A stretch of 64,000 nt of DNA from Rostratula benghalensis (Eukaryota; Chordata; Aves; Charadriiformes; Rostratulidae). Under the pieces are notes generated by a model that searched no databases, was not told the DNA's origin, and saw nothing but the letters and a program-made list of their open reading frames with translations. The DNA is taken from the NCBI GenBank assembly GCA_013399305.1, contig VXAI01000095.1, positions 2,983,422 to 3,047,421 on the forward strand, read 5' to 3'. Position numbers and translations under genes: made by a program. Positions 1-12,667 of this stretch are shown here, piece after piece. Numbering within the stretch: the stretch's first letter is position 1; each line of letters starts with the position of its first letter.

Positions 1-3000
1 CTTGACTTATACAGCAAAATAGCATGGTCACAGGTGCTGGGTTACAGCTGCAAGAAGTGGGAGAGAGAGATGAGGGAGGAGAAATGAGGAAGGGTTGCAC
101 AGATTTCAAAGCAGACTTCAGTTACAATGGATGAGAGTCACTACTTTCCTCCACATAAGCATATCTTCAAGAGGGTTTTTCAAAAGAGAATGAATTTTCT
201 GAACCAAACCTATTACAACAGTGTGGTTCCATTCAGTTACATTAGTGTTAATCAGCACTAACTCCACTAAGTGGTAGTTTTAAACCAGTCTATAACTGGC
301 ACAAGCAAAGTAGACCCTATGTGTAAATACAGTGAAGCACTGAACATGTGTGTAGATAATTAAGCTATAATTATATTTCTTATTACACTGGCGGAAAAAT
401 TTATTACTGTGGCTAAAGGTTACTCAGACTTTTCTTTCCTGTTTTGACATATTAAAAAGAAATTTAACATTCACATTCAAAATACAAATATCGCTACCCA
501 AAAAGCATCATGTCTTTCTTAACCAGAGAACACAGACATACAGCCAACTGGCAAATAGGCTCCAGAGAACTCTTTGGTGATAGGAGAATATTCATATGAA
601 GTTAGTCATTGTACTGTAAATTTTTGCTTTATCTGTTAATCATTTTCACACACGTTATTGTTTCACACTACTTACTTTGAACAGATGATGGGTTTAGTTT
701 TACAAACGCTCAAGGAAAAACCTCAAAATTTAGAGAGGGCTAGTCTCACTACTTTAACTAGCTTCTTCGTCTGGTACAGTTTGGGATGATGCTCACATAG
801 ATGGTTATCACAGGGACCAAGCAAAGGTTGCTGTGCTCAATTGTGCAAAGCCCCCCTATCTACACAGTCTTGAGGAAAACACAACAGATGTTACCCCCTT
901 CCATCACATGATGGTTTGGGAATACTGCAGCTCTGTTGTAGTTTTCAGTGCCCCACAGAGATGTTCCACATTTCTGGGTAACCTGCTGACAGAGAAACCC
1001 ACTTCCAGACCCTAGATCTGGTACCTTCCCTTCCCTCTATGCACTAGGTCACATTTTCAAGGTCAGTCTTAACATGTCTCTTCTCTCCTGTTCATTTGTC
1101 TTCAACATGCATCTTATTCATTAGCAATCTATTTGCCACTGTCTTCACTAAAGCCACAGCTTCAGTACAGGGGATCTATTCATCTGAGGTTGCAGGGTCC
1201 ACTTTTATATTTCTAAAAGCAGCATGAGGAGGAATGGTAGTGACAGACCACTGGCTCAAGCTCCAGGCTGTGTCTCTCCGTTCAAATCTCCCATTGCTTC
1301 CAGCCTTCCCTATTGGTTACACTGAAGCCTCCAGCCCTCTGAAGTCTCAGAGCTGGCAGAAACGCGAATGGCTCTGGGCTTTCCTGTTAGCAGCAAACAC
1401 CACCACTCTCCAGGGCAAAACTAATGGGGGAGCTCAGAGCAAGCGTGAATTTCAAGATGAACAGCAGCTGGGCTTTGCTGACAACTTGCCACCTGATCTT
1501 CCAACACGGGAGAAGCTGTAGGGCATGAGAAAGAGGAAGCTGAGGGCATGTTTGGAGGGGAGATTGATGTGATCTGATTTGAACCTGAAAAATGGCCAGT
1601 TTGATTCAGACAAGGAGGGTGAAGGGAGGTTTTAATGTAAACTAGCCCAAAAATGGCCTGTTTAGATAACATATACTACAAGTTAGGAAGTAATTCAGCC
1701 TGGCTAATAGCTTTAGGGATGCATTTGAAGATCCAGGACACATCACACAAGACAGCTTTCTTGTCAGAAGGAGATACAGAGATTCTGTGCAGCAAGTCAT
1801 AGTCCATTCCTTCCTTTTGCACAGTTGTACATTAGATCTGATTCTCAATCTTATGATAAAAAGCAGGAGCAAAACGCTGAGGATGAGTATAAAAAGTACT
1901 CCCAAATTTGTTCAAAAAACCCTCAATAAACAAAAAACCCAAACAACACTCCATAAACCTGTCCTTCCTTAACCAGAGGACACGTATGATGCAGGAGTAC
2001 ACCCATGATGGAGGAGGTATGGTTGTAAGCTAATGGATCTGCCCGTTGTGGCAATAATGTGCATTTAACTGGAACAAGACAGCTGGGACCCAGCACAGGA
2101 ATTTCATATTCTACCATAAGCATCTTAGAAGTGGTACAGCACAACCTAGCAGAGATATTCCTAACGGCCCCAGCGTACACGAGCACTCTAAGAGGTAAGG
2201 GTTAGATAGTGCCTAATAGAAGGTGCATAAGCCACCCTTCAGACTTTAAGAAAATTAGATTAGAGAGATCCAGGTCTGCAAGGGTCATTTGATTACTTCA
2301 AAACTTGCCAGTGACTTTTCTCTCTTTCATTTTTACTAGGTTTTCATGATTTTTGACATTCTTACCATGACAAAATTACAGTCATGACATGCGCATCCAG
2401 CAGGCATGCAGGTCAGGGTGTATCTTTGTGGATCTACAGTATCTGTTTGACACACGTATGCCTCTGTTCTACAAACAATCAGGGATGATTTTCTGCCACA
2501 AGGAACAGCTGCTAAATCTCCCCTTTGCCTTCACCTCTCCTCAAAGGAAACAACAGAACATACCTTTGCTTTTGCCTCTTGCCCTCACTCTAGTTCAATG
2601 GTTTTTCTTGTTCAACGTAGAGCTTTTCTCTCTAGCCTAACAACGCAGTGTTTTGCTTTTATCCATTTTATACCCAACATGCATAGAAAATTGTAGGAAT
2701 AACAAATATCCACTGGAGTTTGAAGACAACAGCCTAGCTGAAATATCAATCTCCCAACTTCAGCGTCCTCTATAGATGCCCGATGCGCTCTCCCCTGCTT
2801 GTTCAGCATTTCAAAGTGGGCTACCTCAATGCAACAGAAGGAGACTACTCACCTCCCAGTACAGGATTTATTTTTATCGCTGATTATGGACATGCAGTTT
2901 TATAACCTGTAGCGGCTGGGGTGCAGGGACAGCAAGGAACAGGAGTATGGTGTGTGTCATCAAGCATTGCTCACTGATCTCGCTCTCCTCTAGGCAACAG

Positions 3001-4017
3001 GAAGAAAAGTGCAAGATCACTCACAAGGAAAATTTCCCTTTTAGGTTTGAATTCATAAGAACAGAGGTTGTACAGGGGTAGGAAATGAATTCCCAATCGG
3101 AGCTGCAGGGCTGCACGGCGCTGGGCAGACCTCAGCCCAGAATGCAAATCTTACTTTCCATTGAAACATGAGCTGGAAGAGTGGGAAAGTAGGACACCAC
3201 AACACAGTCTGTGGCTCTCTCACCTCTGCCCCACATGAGGTTTGGCATACTTTTTTTTTTTTTTTTTTTAAATCTACAACTAGTTCAGTTATACCAAGAT
3301 ATCTGTGGATTATTTGTTCTGTTTCACATGATATATTTTTTGTAAATACTTTACCTAGCCACATGGCAAATAAGTGTGGAAGGTAGCTAAAAAGCATCTA
3401 ATCTCGTTCCACAAAACAAGAATAATAAGATAAGCTTTTACAGACAGCTGCAAGAATGAGTGGGGTTCATCTTTCCTACTAACTCACAGTGCACTGAACT
3501 CCTTAAAAAGGAACTGACAGAGGACTGCAAGCGATAGAGAGGTGACTTTCATCTTGACAAGAAATATCTCCATACATAGACTATCAAAAACTAATAGGAA
3601 GAATAAAATAAAAAGAACTGGAATAGGATGGATCTTTGAGGGGAGGAGGGGGTGTCCTCTTTGCTTGAAAGAAATATTTTCTCCTATGACTTACATTCAG
3701 CTCATTTTCTCACCAAAAGTCACACAAAAAGCAATACACATTAATTGCCAAATACGTATTCCACCGGGATAGGTGCTACACTGTCAGCCCAACACCCCAA
3801 AGTTGTGAGCTGATGAATGCAATGATTCAGTGGGTGACAAGTGTCACCTTGTATCTTTACGGACCAAGCCATAAGCCTAAACCGACTTCAGCTCAGCCAC
3901 AGAAACACGCCAGGTAATGGCTGCAATAACACTGTCGTGCTGAGCACCGCTGGAATTAAATCAGAATAAGACTCTTTTGCCCCCAGCTCATCACAGCCAG
4001 GTAACACAGCTCCACCA
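1..4017. other. Noncoding stretch, no gene seen
   Basis: AT-rich sequence with stops in all frames every few dozen codons; the longest open frame is 114 codons with no recognisable domain. It holds one possible palindromic relic (241-305, listed separately), a 19-base T run at 3251-3269 and a purine-rich GAGA patch near 58-95. No tRNA, splice-framed coding exon or clear repeat was recognised elsewhere in it. Confidence 0.6.
241..305. repeat. Possible palindromic MITE-like relic
   Basis: The stretch contains TTAATCAGCACTAACTCCAC followed by GTGGTAGTTTTAAACCAGTC and AACTGGCAC. From memory this resembles a common sauropsid repeat of the form 'aaatcaggagtaactcca...tggagtta...aaaccggtgtaag'. The copy is much diverged, so family and orientation are uncertain. 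Confidence 0.35.
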
Positions 4018-4147
4018 CATCCTCATTTTTATCTCTTGGGAACTTACGGAACAGGAAGGTTACGTGTCTTGCCACGTAGGAAGTGGGTGGCAGACCTGAA
4101 TTTTGAACTCAGATACTTAAGTACCACTCTTTTCATCCTACAGCTGC
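4018..4147 (-). mobile_element. MIR-type SINE fragment, minus strand
   Basis: Read on the plus strand, this follows the reverse complement of MIR point by point: CCTCATTTTTATCTC, a block equivalent to 'gaggttaagtgacttgccca' (GGTTACGTGTCTTGCCACG), AAGTGGGTGGCAGACCTGAA, TTTTGAACTCAGATAC, and finally ACCACTCTTTTCATCCTAC corresponding to 'gctctttccactac'. MIRs are tRNA-derived, L2-mobilised SINEs that are extinct and shared across amniotes. The element is inactive, and the match is by eye against the remembered consensus. Confidence 0.7.
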
Positions 4148-7100
4148 AAACCCCCTTCTTGACCTGCAATTCAGCACTAAATACCTTGGTTTTTTTAAAT
4201 AATAAAAAAAAAAAAAGGAAATCAAAGAGAGACATGGTCTTGAAGATACTAGGAAATAAGATAATACACCCAGTCTACAGCTAAGCTAACCTGTATAATA
4301 AAATCAGCTATAATATAGATCTTTTTCTACTTAAACGGGAAGGGTGGGGTTTGTGTGTCAAGAAAGCTGAGTTTTTTTACAGGGAGATCTGGGGAGTTTG
4401 CTCTAAAATGAAAATTTAATCTAAATAATTTGAAGTGTGATTTGCACCTGGATTTCCTTATTTCAATTTTAGCCTGTCTACATTAGGCAATACTGAATGC
4501 TGCATCCTGGGAAGATGTTAAGCAATGACAGCCAGAGTGCTATTTTTATTTTCAGAGTGGCTTTGTTACATTCACACATTCTATCTTTGGATGAGTCCAA
4601 TCTAATTTTAAATCTATTGGACTGCTGTAGGATCTGAAAGAGCTGATCCTGTAGGACTTGAAAGTGAGTCTTTGAACTGAGATCTCAAGAGATAAATGGC
4701 AAATACATTAACTTTGCCACCTCATTTTCTTTAGCTTACAACTTAATTGTATTTTTCCTAGACCTCAGCAATCATGTTTTAATTAGGTCCCTTTGTCTGA
4801 TTTGATAACTTGTTTTGCATCTTTCTTACCTTAGCCCACCACTCCACAGAGCTAAGCAGGTAATGTTATGACCTGGTACTTACTTCTAACATTTGCTTTA
4901 GTTGAATAAGGTACTATGAGAACTTTGACTTCCTCAAGGTAAAGAGCACATATACCAAAACTACATCTACATACTGGCAGCCAATGCTAAAATAACCCCC
5001 TACCTATGCTATGTATGCAAGACAAATGTGAAAAGGGATTTTAGCTCAAGATAACTGTGTAGACAACCCAGTCTTACAGATAGTTGCTATTTCTCCTAAG
5101 TGATCCCACACAGGAGGCCAGCAGGTGCCACATTTCAAATCAAATGAAATTACAAGTTAGCAAGCAGCCTCTCCCCATGGGCTCAAATATTACTTCTTAA
5201 AGGCTCAAAACAAGACATAGACTGGAGGGGAATTTTGTACTCTCTGAAAGGGAATTTCTTTTGTCCAGTTCTGGTGACATCTATGATCTTTTTTCCCCTC
5301 AAAACATCCCTAGAAATCTTTATAATTGAGGACATCACTATTAAATCTGCAGCTCCCTTTTCCGTAATACCATATTCAATATGTACTTCAACTCTGAAAA
5401 GACCAAGAACTCCATTATTATTGAAAATATACTGATCCTAAGTAATCTAAAATCTTCATTCTCTCATATACTAAAGGTTAAAAATAATGTTCTAGTCACT
5501 GAAATAGTCTGTGGGTTGTTTCCAAAATCTGCTTAATTTAAAATACTTTCATAATCTCAAAACTAGGTTGTTTGTTTTTTGGGTTTTGTTTTTCCCCCAT
5601 AATGCTGACAAGGTCCCAAATTTACTTCCCTTGTGATTTGAATTCAATTTCCAGCAAGATTTTCCAATTTTACATCAGGTTCTATTTCATTGCTCTACCT
5701 GTTCTTCAGTTCTCTTTTATCCCTGATAAACCACATTCTAGAATAACCTTGCAAAACTAAAGCAATATTTTAGATTTCACATAATAGAACTCAATTTTTG
5801 TTTCAGGCAAAGTGTAATTTTGTCTCAATCAGCAGTCAGTAGCCACATTGCCAATTAGACTGAAGCACACTTTACAATAAAATGTGCAAAATTATTGGGG
5901 AAAAATACACAACTGAGAGCGCCTCAACTGTGGGTAAAATAAATATAATTGATGCATCCTTCAGTCTGCAGCATTGATTATTATTTATTATTACAAACTC
6001 TTCAAAACAGGATGATTTGATGTCAACATGTTACTTTAGGAACTGCACAATTGAAGAAAGCATTATTTGCATGGATTGATTCATAAAATACGTTTACTGA
6101 GAAGAGATGTGCACTTTTACTTGAAATTATTCTGAATAATAAAAAGAAGTCAAGACAATCTTCAAGCATTATGATTGAAAAGAGTATCTAAGTTCTTAAA
6201 TAAACTCCAATTAAGAGAATAGGTTTTATACAAAGTACGAACATATGGGTGTTTTTTGTTGGGTTTTTTTTTTTTCCCCTCTTTTTATACAGTCTCTCTG
6301 GCTAAACTTAAGAAAACGGTCACAGCAAATCCAGGGTCACTTTTATCCTATGTCACCCACCAAATCTGGAAACCCCTCTTGAATAGCAAGGATCAGTCCT
6401 ATCTCCTTGCATTGATCTCCTTTCCAAATGCAATACCACCATGCTTTGATGTGACATATGGAAAGAGAAGAAAGTAATAATGAAAATCAATGAGTCTAAA
6501 TATTCTCTACTTGTAACTCAACCTGTCGTTCACCGTGGTTATGTGTGTCCAAGAAAGAGAAGGATTTAAGTACATTTGCACCTCTTTCATTTCTTGTTAT
6601 TTGTAGCCCTATACAGCAGCATTAAAAAAAAGCAAGCCACCTGAACTGATTTGAGAGCTGGGAGTGTTTAGACAGATACATACACACACACTTTTTTTTT
6701 TTAATATTCACAGTTTTAATATTATAAAAAGTAAGCTCCAAACATCACTCCCACTCTTACTACATTGTTATTATCGTTACTCGCTGTTTACAAAAATAAA
6801 TTTTAAAAAATTCTGATACATGTCTAAGATTAATAACCATTATATTCTACAACCCTAAAAACCTGTCGCTTTCCGATAGCACAAAAGAAACCGAAGACAT
6901 AAAAAAGGAAAAAAAACCACAAAAAAAAACCCCCAACCCCAAACCTAAATCAGTTCAAGCCCACTATAGACAGCTAGCACAAAACAAACAGACCCAGATC
7001 AGTACAAAGCAGGTGAAGGGGGCGCTAAATCCCTGCTGGAAGACCAGCAAAACCCATCAGGTAAAGCCGTGGATCAGGATGAACCACATTAATTTACACA

Positions 7101-7518
7101 AACCCTCATCTCTCCTGCACCTTTAAAACTTTGCTCTTCTTTCCAGTGATCACACTTCAAGATTTATCTTGGCTTTTTTGTTACATGTATTTTTTGTTTG
7201 TTTGTTTCAAGTGAATTAGCATCCCTCTACCCAGGCACTGTTTTTCAAACCGGTTTTAACTAAATGACTGTGCAACAAACCTAACTTCTTACACACACAC
7301 ACAAAAAAAATAAAATCACTGCACACAAAATTCAGCCCAAATTAGTTAAGAAGAACTGCTCAAATTCAATGGTGGGCAGGATGAGATGGAGCGCTGAATT
7401 CAGCTCTTAGTCCTTTTGCTGTTGGTATAAATACCAGAAATGTCTTCCTAACTTATCTGTAAAAATGGAAGATTATTATATTTTCAAGTTTCTTCCTGTA
7501 AGAGTCCAGCTTTCCTGT
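4148..7518. other. Noncoding stretch, no gene seen
   Basis: Very AT-rich sequence with homopolymer patches (T run near 6265-6276, A-rich near 6902-6940) and no recognised gene. A T/C tract ending in ACAG at about 6262-6291 looks like a splice acceptor and opens onto a frame of about 60 codons. No strong donor follows, so I do not call an exon. Confidence 0.55.
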
Positions 7519-7601
7519 GGTTTTGTTTTGTTGGGTTTGGTGGTTTTTTGTTGTTTTGTTTTGTTTTTTCAAAAAAACCCAACCCCAACAAAACCAAAAC
7601 C
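7519..7601. repeat. Imperfect inverted repeat with a 19-nt loop
   Basis: The left arm 7519-7550 (GGTTTTGTTTTGTTGGG then TTTGGTGGTTTTTTG) is nearly the reverse complement of the right arm 7570-7601 (CAAAAAAACCCAACCCC then AACAAAACCAAAACC). They are separated by a T/G-rich 19-base loop. The predicted stem is about 32 bp with two small bulges and one or two mismatches. The arms are low complexity, so fold-back synthesis or slippage could have made it; no miRNA is recognised. Confidence 0.75.
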
Positions 7602-7819
7602 TTTGTTTGGATGTTTTCTGTGCATAGGAAATACGGGATTTCATCTCTTAAGAGCATGTCGTTTTGGTTGTTTTTTTTTAAATGTCTTAGTTTTGCTACA
7701 GATGCAGCCCCAGAACCGTTCAACCTCCTTCACGCAACTGAGAAAACATTTTGCTGATCAGCAAGGCATCAGAAAACAACACTGACTGAAGAGTTGTAGC
7801 ACAATTATCAGGACATTAT

Positions 7820-8400
7820 TTTCTCTGCCGGTATGTAGGGGGTCCTCCCGCTGACACGGGGGCTGGAGCAAGCAATAGCAGAGCCAGGAGCTCTGTTACT
7901 ATGCAGATCCACCAACGATTTACCCTTTGACAGACGGGCAAAACCGCAGAGGAGGGTGCCCGTAGCTTGGAGACTACAGCCAAGCCGGTCCGTGGCCCAG
8001 GCAAGCGAAGGTTTATTCCTTCCCCTGCTCCCTGCAGAGTTCCCCCACATCAAGCCTCTACGTTTGGGCTAGGCGTGGAGGAAAGGATTTGCCCCTGAAT
8101 GCCTTCACAACTTCATTTAGAGCATTACGAATCACTACTGTTGGCCGGAGACAAGCTGCAGCAATTTACATTCCGCGCGAGCCCACCAGCACCTACTCCC
8201 CTCCACCGAGGCTCCAGGAGCAACTGGGAAGGGCAAAGCCAGATGCAAGAGGTGTGCTACGTACCCCTGAATTTAACAGCAGCTTAAGGAAACCCAAAAA
8301 CCAACAGACATCCGAGTGCTGTGCCTTTCACCCGTTCGTATCCTGAGCTGCAGAATAAAAGCCCAGGATTCGGGGTTTCGCTGGGTGCTGCAGAGCTCAC
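7820..8400. promoter_or_regulatory. CpG-enriched patch, possible weak CpG island
   Basis: This interval holds roughly 25 CpG dinucleotides by eye, including GCCGGTCCG, TTCCGCGCGAG and TTCGGGGTTTCG, and is clearly more GC-rich than the AT-rich DNA on both sides, where CpG is rare. CpG retention in a vertebrate suggests an unmethylated element such as a promoter or enhancer, or else a relatively young insertion. Open frames exist on both strands (up to 92 codons) but none resembles a known protein. No TATA box or transcript boundary can be fixed. Confidence 0.35.
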
Positions 8401-11400
8401 GTTCCCAGAAGTTGGCAATAGAACAAGCATAAACTGTGCTTGCCTATTTATACAGGCTAACAACAGGAGACATAAGCACATACTATCGCCCAATTTTTGA
8501 TTTTTATCACCTGGAAGCACAGGGCAAACTCGCATCCATTTGGCAACAGCAGTTTTAAGCACGCTAGGTATTTAAAACAAAACACTTTTCCCAGTGTTTA
8601 ACACTTACTGTAAAAAAGAAAACTGTGTATCTGACCACCCTTTTTATTTTCCCAATAAAACTCTCTTAATGCTAAAATGCAAGACTGGAACATATTAACT
8701 TCAAAGACACATAATGGCAACTGTTCCTTGATCTTGAATTCCATGAAATTTCAGGTCATTGTGGGGAAGCCAACAACCAGTTTAGTTAAATGCTTAATGA
8801 CATAAAAACAGTGATTGATTGCCATAAAAATGGCTCCTAGGGATTACAAAAATGAGAAGACTCACAAAAGTTATTCAGTGTTCCCAACTAAATAGAAGAA
8901 ATATTTGGCTATAAAGCTAAGTTCCTGTCAGCCAGAGTGGGAACTGTAAAACGTATATATTTTCAAAAGAAAAAGAAGTTCATCTGAAAAGAAGTTAGAA
9001 AATAAGTTGTGTTTCATCCATTGGCTTTAAAAAAAAAAATTTAAAAAATGTATTTCAGGTAGATACTAAATAGAAAATAACACAGAGCTGCAGAACTGGA
9101 TAGCAGAGGACTGGCTATCCTACTATAACCTACAAAAATATTTATCTTCTCCCCTCAATTAAAGGCAAATCAGAAGTACCCCAGCACCTTAGAAACGCTT
9201 AAAAAAAAAAAACCAAGAGAAGAGAAGGCTGGCATTTCTGTAGGTATGTGTCATTTGGCTGACGGGAGGGTGCAAGAAAAGAGGGGTGTCCAGAGTGCTG
9301 CGTTGAGCCAGCAAACAAATTTAAACTGCCCTAAATAAGGGTCTTTGTCTTTAATTTGGGGAGAGCAGAGCTGTGTGTGTGTGTGTCTGCTGTGGGCTGG
9401 CATGGCTCCTGCAGATTCCCAGGCACAAGACAGATGGCAGTGCAACCAAACTAGAGCCCAGGCCTGCAGTCTCTCCCTCTGGGTCTAACTCCTATTATCC
9501 ACTTGTAAATTAACCTGTCAATTTATCAATCAACACCATCTTGATTCTCCCCTCTTCCACTGCCCAGCATTGCAGTGAATTTGCCTCGTAAATAACTGGG
9601 AGCCCCATGTTTGTTAGTATTGTGAATGAGTTTATTATCACTTTGATGACTGCTATGAATCACAAATGCTGCCGAGAGCCTGATAAGGTAAAAAAAAAAA
9701 AAAAAAGGAAAAGAAAAAAAAAGTACATGCACACATTAACACAGTTGAAACTATTTGGGAGATAACAGATCGAGTTACGGTGATAGCAAATCATTTCAAC
9801 TGGGGGAAAAACGGCTAAAAATTGTAGGTTTTGTGTGTTGGATAAAACTCTTAAAGTACAAAATAAGAAATAAAAGGGGAATAGCATTCTGTCTGCGGCT
9901 CAGAGACATCTTCATTGCTACGCTGCAGGGATACTTCAACGTGTTCCTAGAATTCCTCAGGCACTATTATATTTTATGCCCTATTTGCAAACTTCAGAAG
10001 GGAAGGAATACTCTTTGAGATGCAACAAGTATGTTATTTATTTATTTTTGCCAGTTTAACACTACACAGATCCGTAAGTAATTTATGCTCTGAAAGAGTT
10101 TAAATAGAAGATACTTTTAAAAGTAAGTTAAAGGGAAGAGGAATTTGAATGTAATCTCTATAACACAAGAAAAATGCTGAATTATTAACATTCATCAGAA
10201 GCAGCAAAACTGCACAATAAACACATTTGAAAGTCTCAATGCTTGCTCAAGTGCCTTAACTTTGCATTAAAAATAAATGTTACAAATTAGTGTTGCTCTT
10301 TGGCATTTTAACCACATTCAGTATACTATAAAAATAATAAGGCAAATATAACAGTTTTTCAGAAGTCATTTAAAAAAAAAAAGTAAGAGTTTGGTGGCAC
10401 ATTTGCTCTTTGAAGCCAAGCAAAACAACTAAAGTCTAAATACATTCTGAACTGTATGGGGGGGGAAGCAGATGTTTGGCTATTTTTAAATACAATCAAT
10501 CTTTTGCCAGGTGTAACAAACGGTCCACATTTGGCTGAAATACATTTGAAATCTTGAAATACACAGAAGTTTATTTAGAAAGTATAAACAATATGATGAA
10601 AAAGAGGTCAATTCTTGTATGCATTTTATCACTGAAATTTTTGCAATATTATAATAGAAGCAGTCGAGGAGAGTCGAGTTAAAACCTAAACAGTGGTTTA
10701 TATCTGGAATTAAAAAGTCATGGGTCTTATAAAGCAGCCAACACACTTAGAGTCCTACCCCTTTTCCCTGCTGGTGTTGGTTTTGTTGTGTTTACTCCTT
10801 ATCATAATTTTTCCACATCACTAAACCTTTTAATGCCTTTTTTTGTTGTTGTTGTTGTTAAATTCTACCAGGCTGATTTACTACAGAAAATATTATCTAT
10901 ATTCCAAATGACTTTAGGAGATGCTGAACAGACAACAGTTATTTTGTTAGAATCTGTTTTGTTAGATAATTCAAATTCTGGTTAAGATCATAGCCCACAT
11001 TCTGACCACATATCCTACATAAGTTAAAATTCCTAGAATTCATTACACAATCTGAGTTGTACATAGATTTTTAAAACTCAATAACCTAGTTCAAACCAAG
11101 CTGTGCATTTACAACTACAAGCTGTGAATTGTAATGCCCGTGGTACAATAAAACTTAAAAGACAAAGCAAAATAAAAATAAAATTTATACCAAAATTTTC
11201 TAGGTTTTATATAGCCTTACTACAAATCTAGAAAACAGTTTATGGAACAAATGGCAAGCAACACACATGCCCATGGAGAAACAGTTGTCATATAGCAAAA
11301 TCTCTGGCACAATTAAAGTGAAGGAACAGGGTGTATACTCAACATTGTTATGCCCAGTATATCATTGGTGGAAAAGTAATGGAAAATGAAATTATTTGTT

Positions 11401-12538
11401 AGAATGCAATTTAGGGAATCTGATAGGTTGTCCATTTTATTCAATTTATAATTAAGATAGTGTTTAAATTTGAAATGAATTCTATATATGCATGTTCAAT
11501 AGGCTATAGCACAACAATAAGAATGGAATCACATCTCATTTTATCATAAATTGTGTAATAAGCGATAAGGTAAAAACTAGGGCTAAAATCCTTCCAGCAA
11601 AAATGAAAGAGAGCGACCTCAATTGCCCTAATTCATTCTGCCTTTTTTTTTTTTAAACTCTTCATTTTCCCTCTGTTCACATTATTAGCTTACACATGAG
11701 TGCATTATTAGAAAATAACAAAGCCAAACAGGGAAACTTGGAAGAAGCAGGAGATAGGATCCCCTCTACAGCTGAAAGGTATTCTCATTTCATTTGTTAG
11801 GAGTTGCAAAAATAGTTTTACTGCCAGGGAAGGACAATGACCTCTCTCTTTCAACAAGCTTGGTGGTTGGTCTTTTGATGGAAAAAACTAGGGGATACAA
11901 CATCTGGTAATTTGTGTTACTGAGCTTAGCTGAGGTCTTAACGATGTAAGCAGATTATTCCCGAAGAAGAACAAAAAAAATTCCGGAAGACTCAATGAAC
12001 TATTTAAAGTTATTAGCTGGTGCATTCTGGCACTTCAACACTCTTTTCGGATTCCTTTTCCTTTTAGATGTTTGCCTTCTGATCAGATTGTTTGAAAAAA
12101 AGAGCTCTACCACCTTCCACCCTCACCACGCTTTTCTGGTGGTCCACGCATGTTCTGTCATGCATGCCGAGTCCCCCTTTTTTCCTCTCCACTGCAAGGA
12201 AGATGATTATTTTTCTGATTAAATTTTCCCCTGCAGAACATTAAGAGCTCCTACCACCCCTCCTGAGCTGCTGTGTAGGTCAGGGAGGCTGAACAACACA
12301 GATAGCAGCAGTCGAGCTCAGATTAAGGGAAAAAAAGAAGAAAAATTGATGGGTGGAGAATGAAGAAAAAAGATAAATTATGTATAGTCTTGACCAGGAA
12401 TTTCATGCTGAAAACAAATATTCCAAAGAAAACATCCTCCATTCCTTCCCTGACATTCTTCCCCCTGCTTTTAATAGCTTTGCACAATTTTAGCTCTTAT
12501 TCCTCTACTCCCTGTAGTTCTTCCAAACATTTTAATTG
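8401..12538. other. Noncoding stretch, no gene seen
   Basis: AT-rich DNA with a (TG)n tract at 9372-9386, a 17-base A run at 9690-9706, a short (TTG)n run near 10843-10859 and numerous small A or T runs. Open frames reach only about 90 codons with no recognisable content. No diagnostic repeat family was recognised. Confidence 0.55.
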
Positions 12539-12667
12539 CCTATAGTGTAGTGATTTAAAACATCTGTTGACTTTCACTCTTCCTTCTATGGGCAATAGAC
12601 CCCTACTTACTAATGCACACGCATGACAACAGTCTGGGTTTAAATTGCAGACCTGTAGGTTGCTGCC
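12539..12667 (+). mobile_element. Doubtful MIR-like SINE remnant
   Basis: TATAGTGTAGTGATTTAAAA at 12541 resembles the MIR 5' 'atagtgtagtggttaagagc' (A-box side). CAGTCTGGGTTTAAATTGCA near 12630 resembles 'gactgcctgggttcgaatcc' (B-box side). In MIR these lie about 30 bp apart, but here they are about 90 bp apart, so an insertion or coincidence must be assumed. Confidence 0.3.

Noticed and set aside
560..610. TCTTTGGTGATAGGAG, at first sight similar to miR-9
   Set aside because: Beyond the first eight bases it departs from miR-9, and no matching star arm follows.
6262..6475. Long pyrimidine tract ending ACAG, followed by an open frame and a possible GTAATA donor
   Set aside because: The tract is a T-run typical of slippage, the donor is weak, and the translation is unrecognised.
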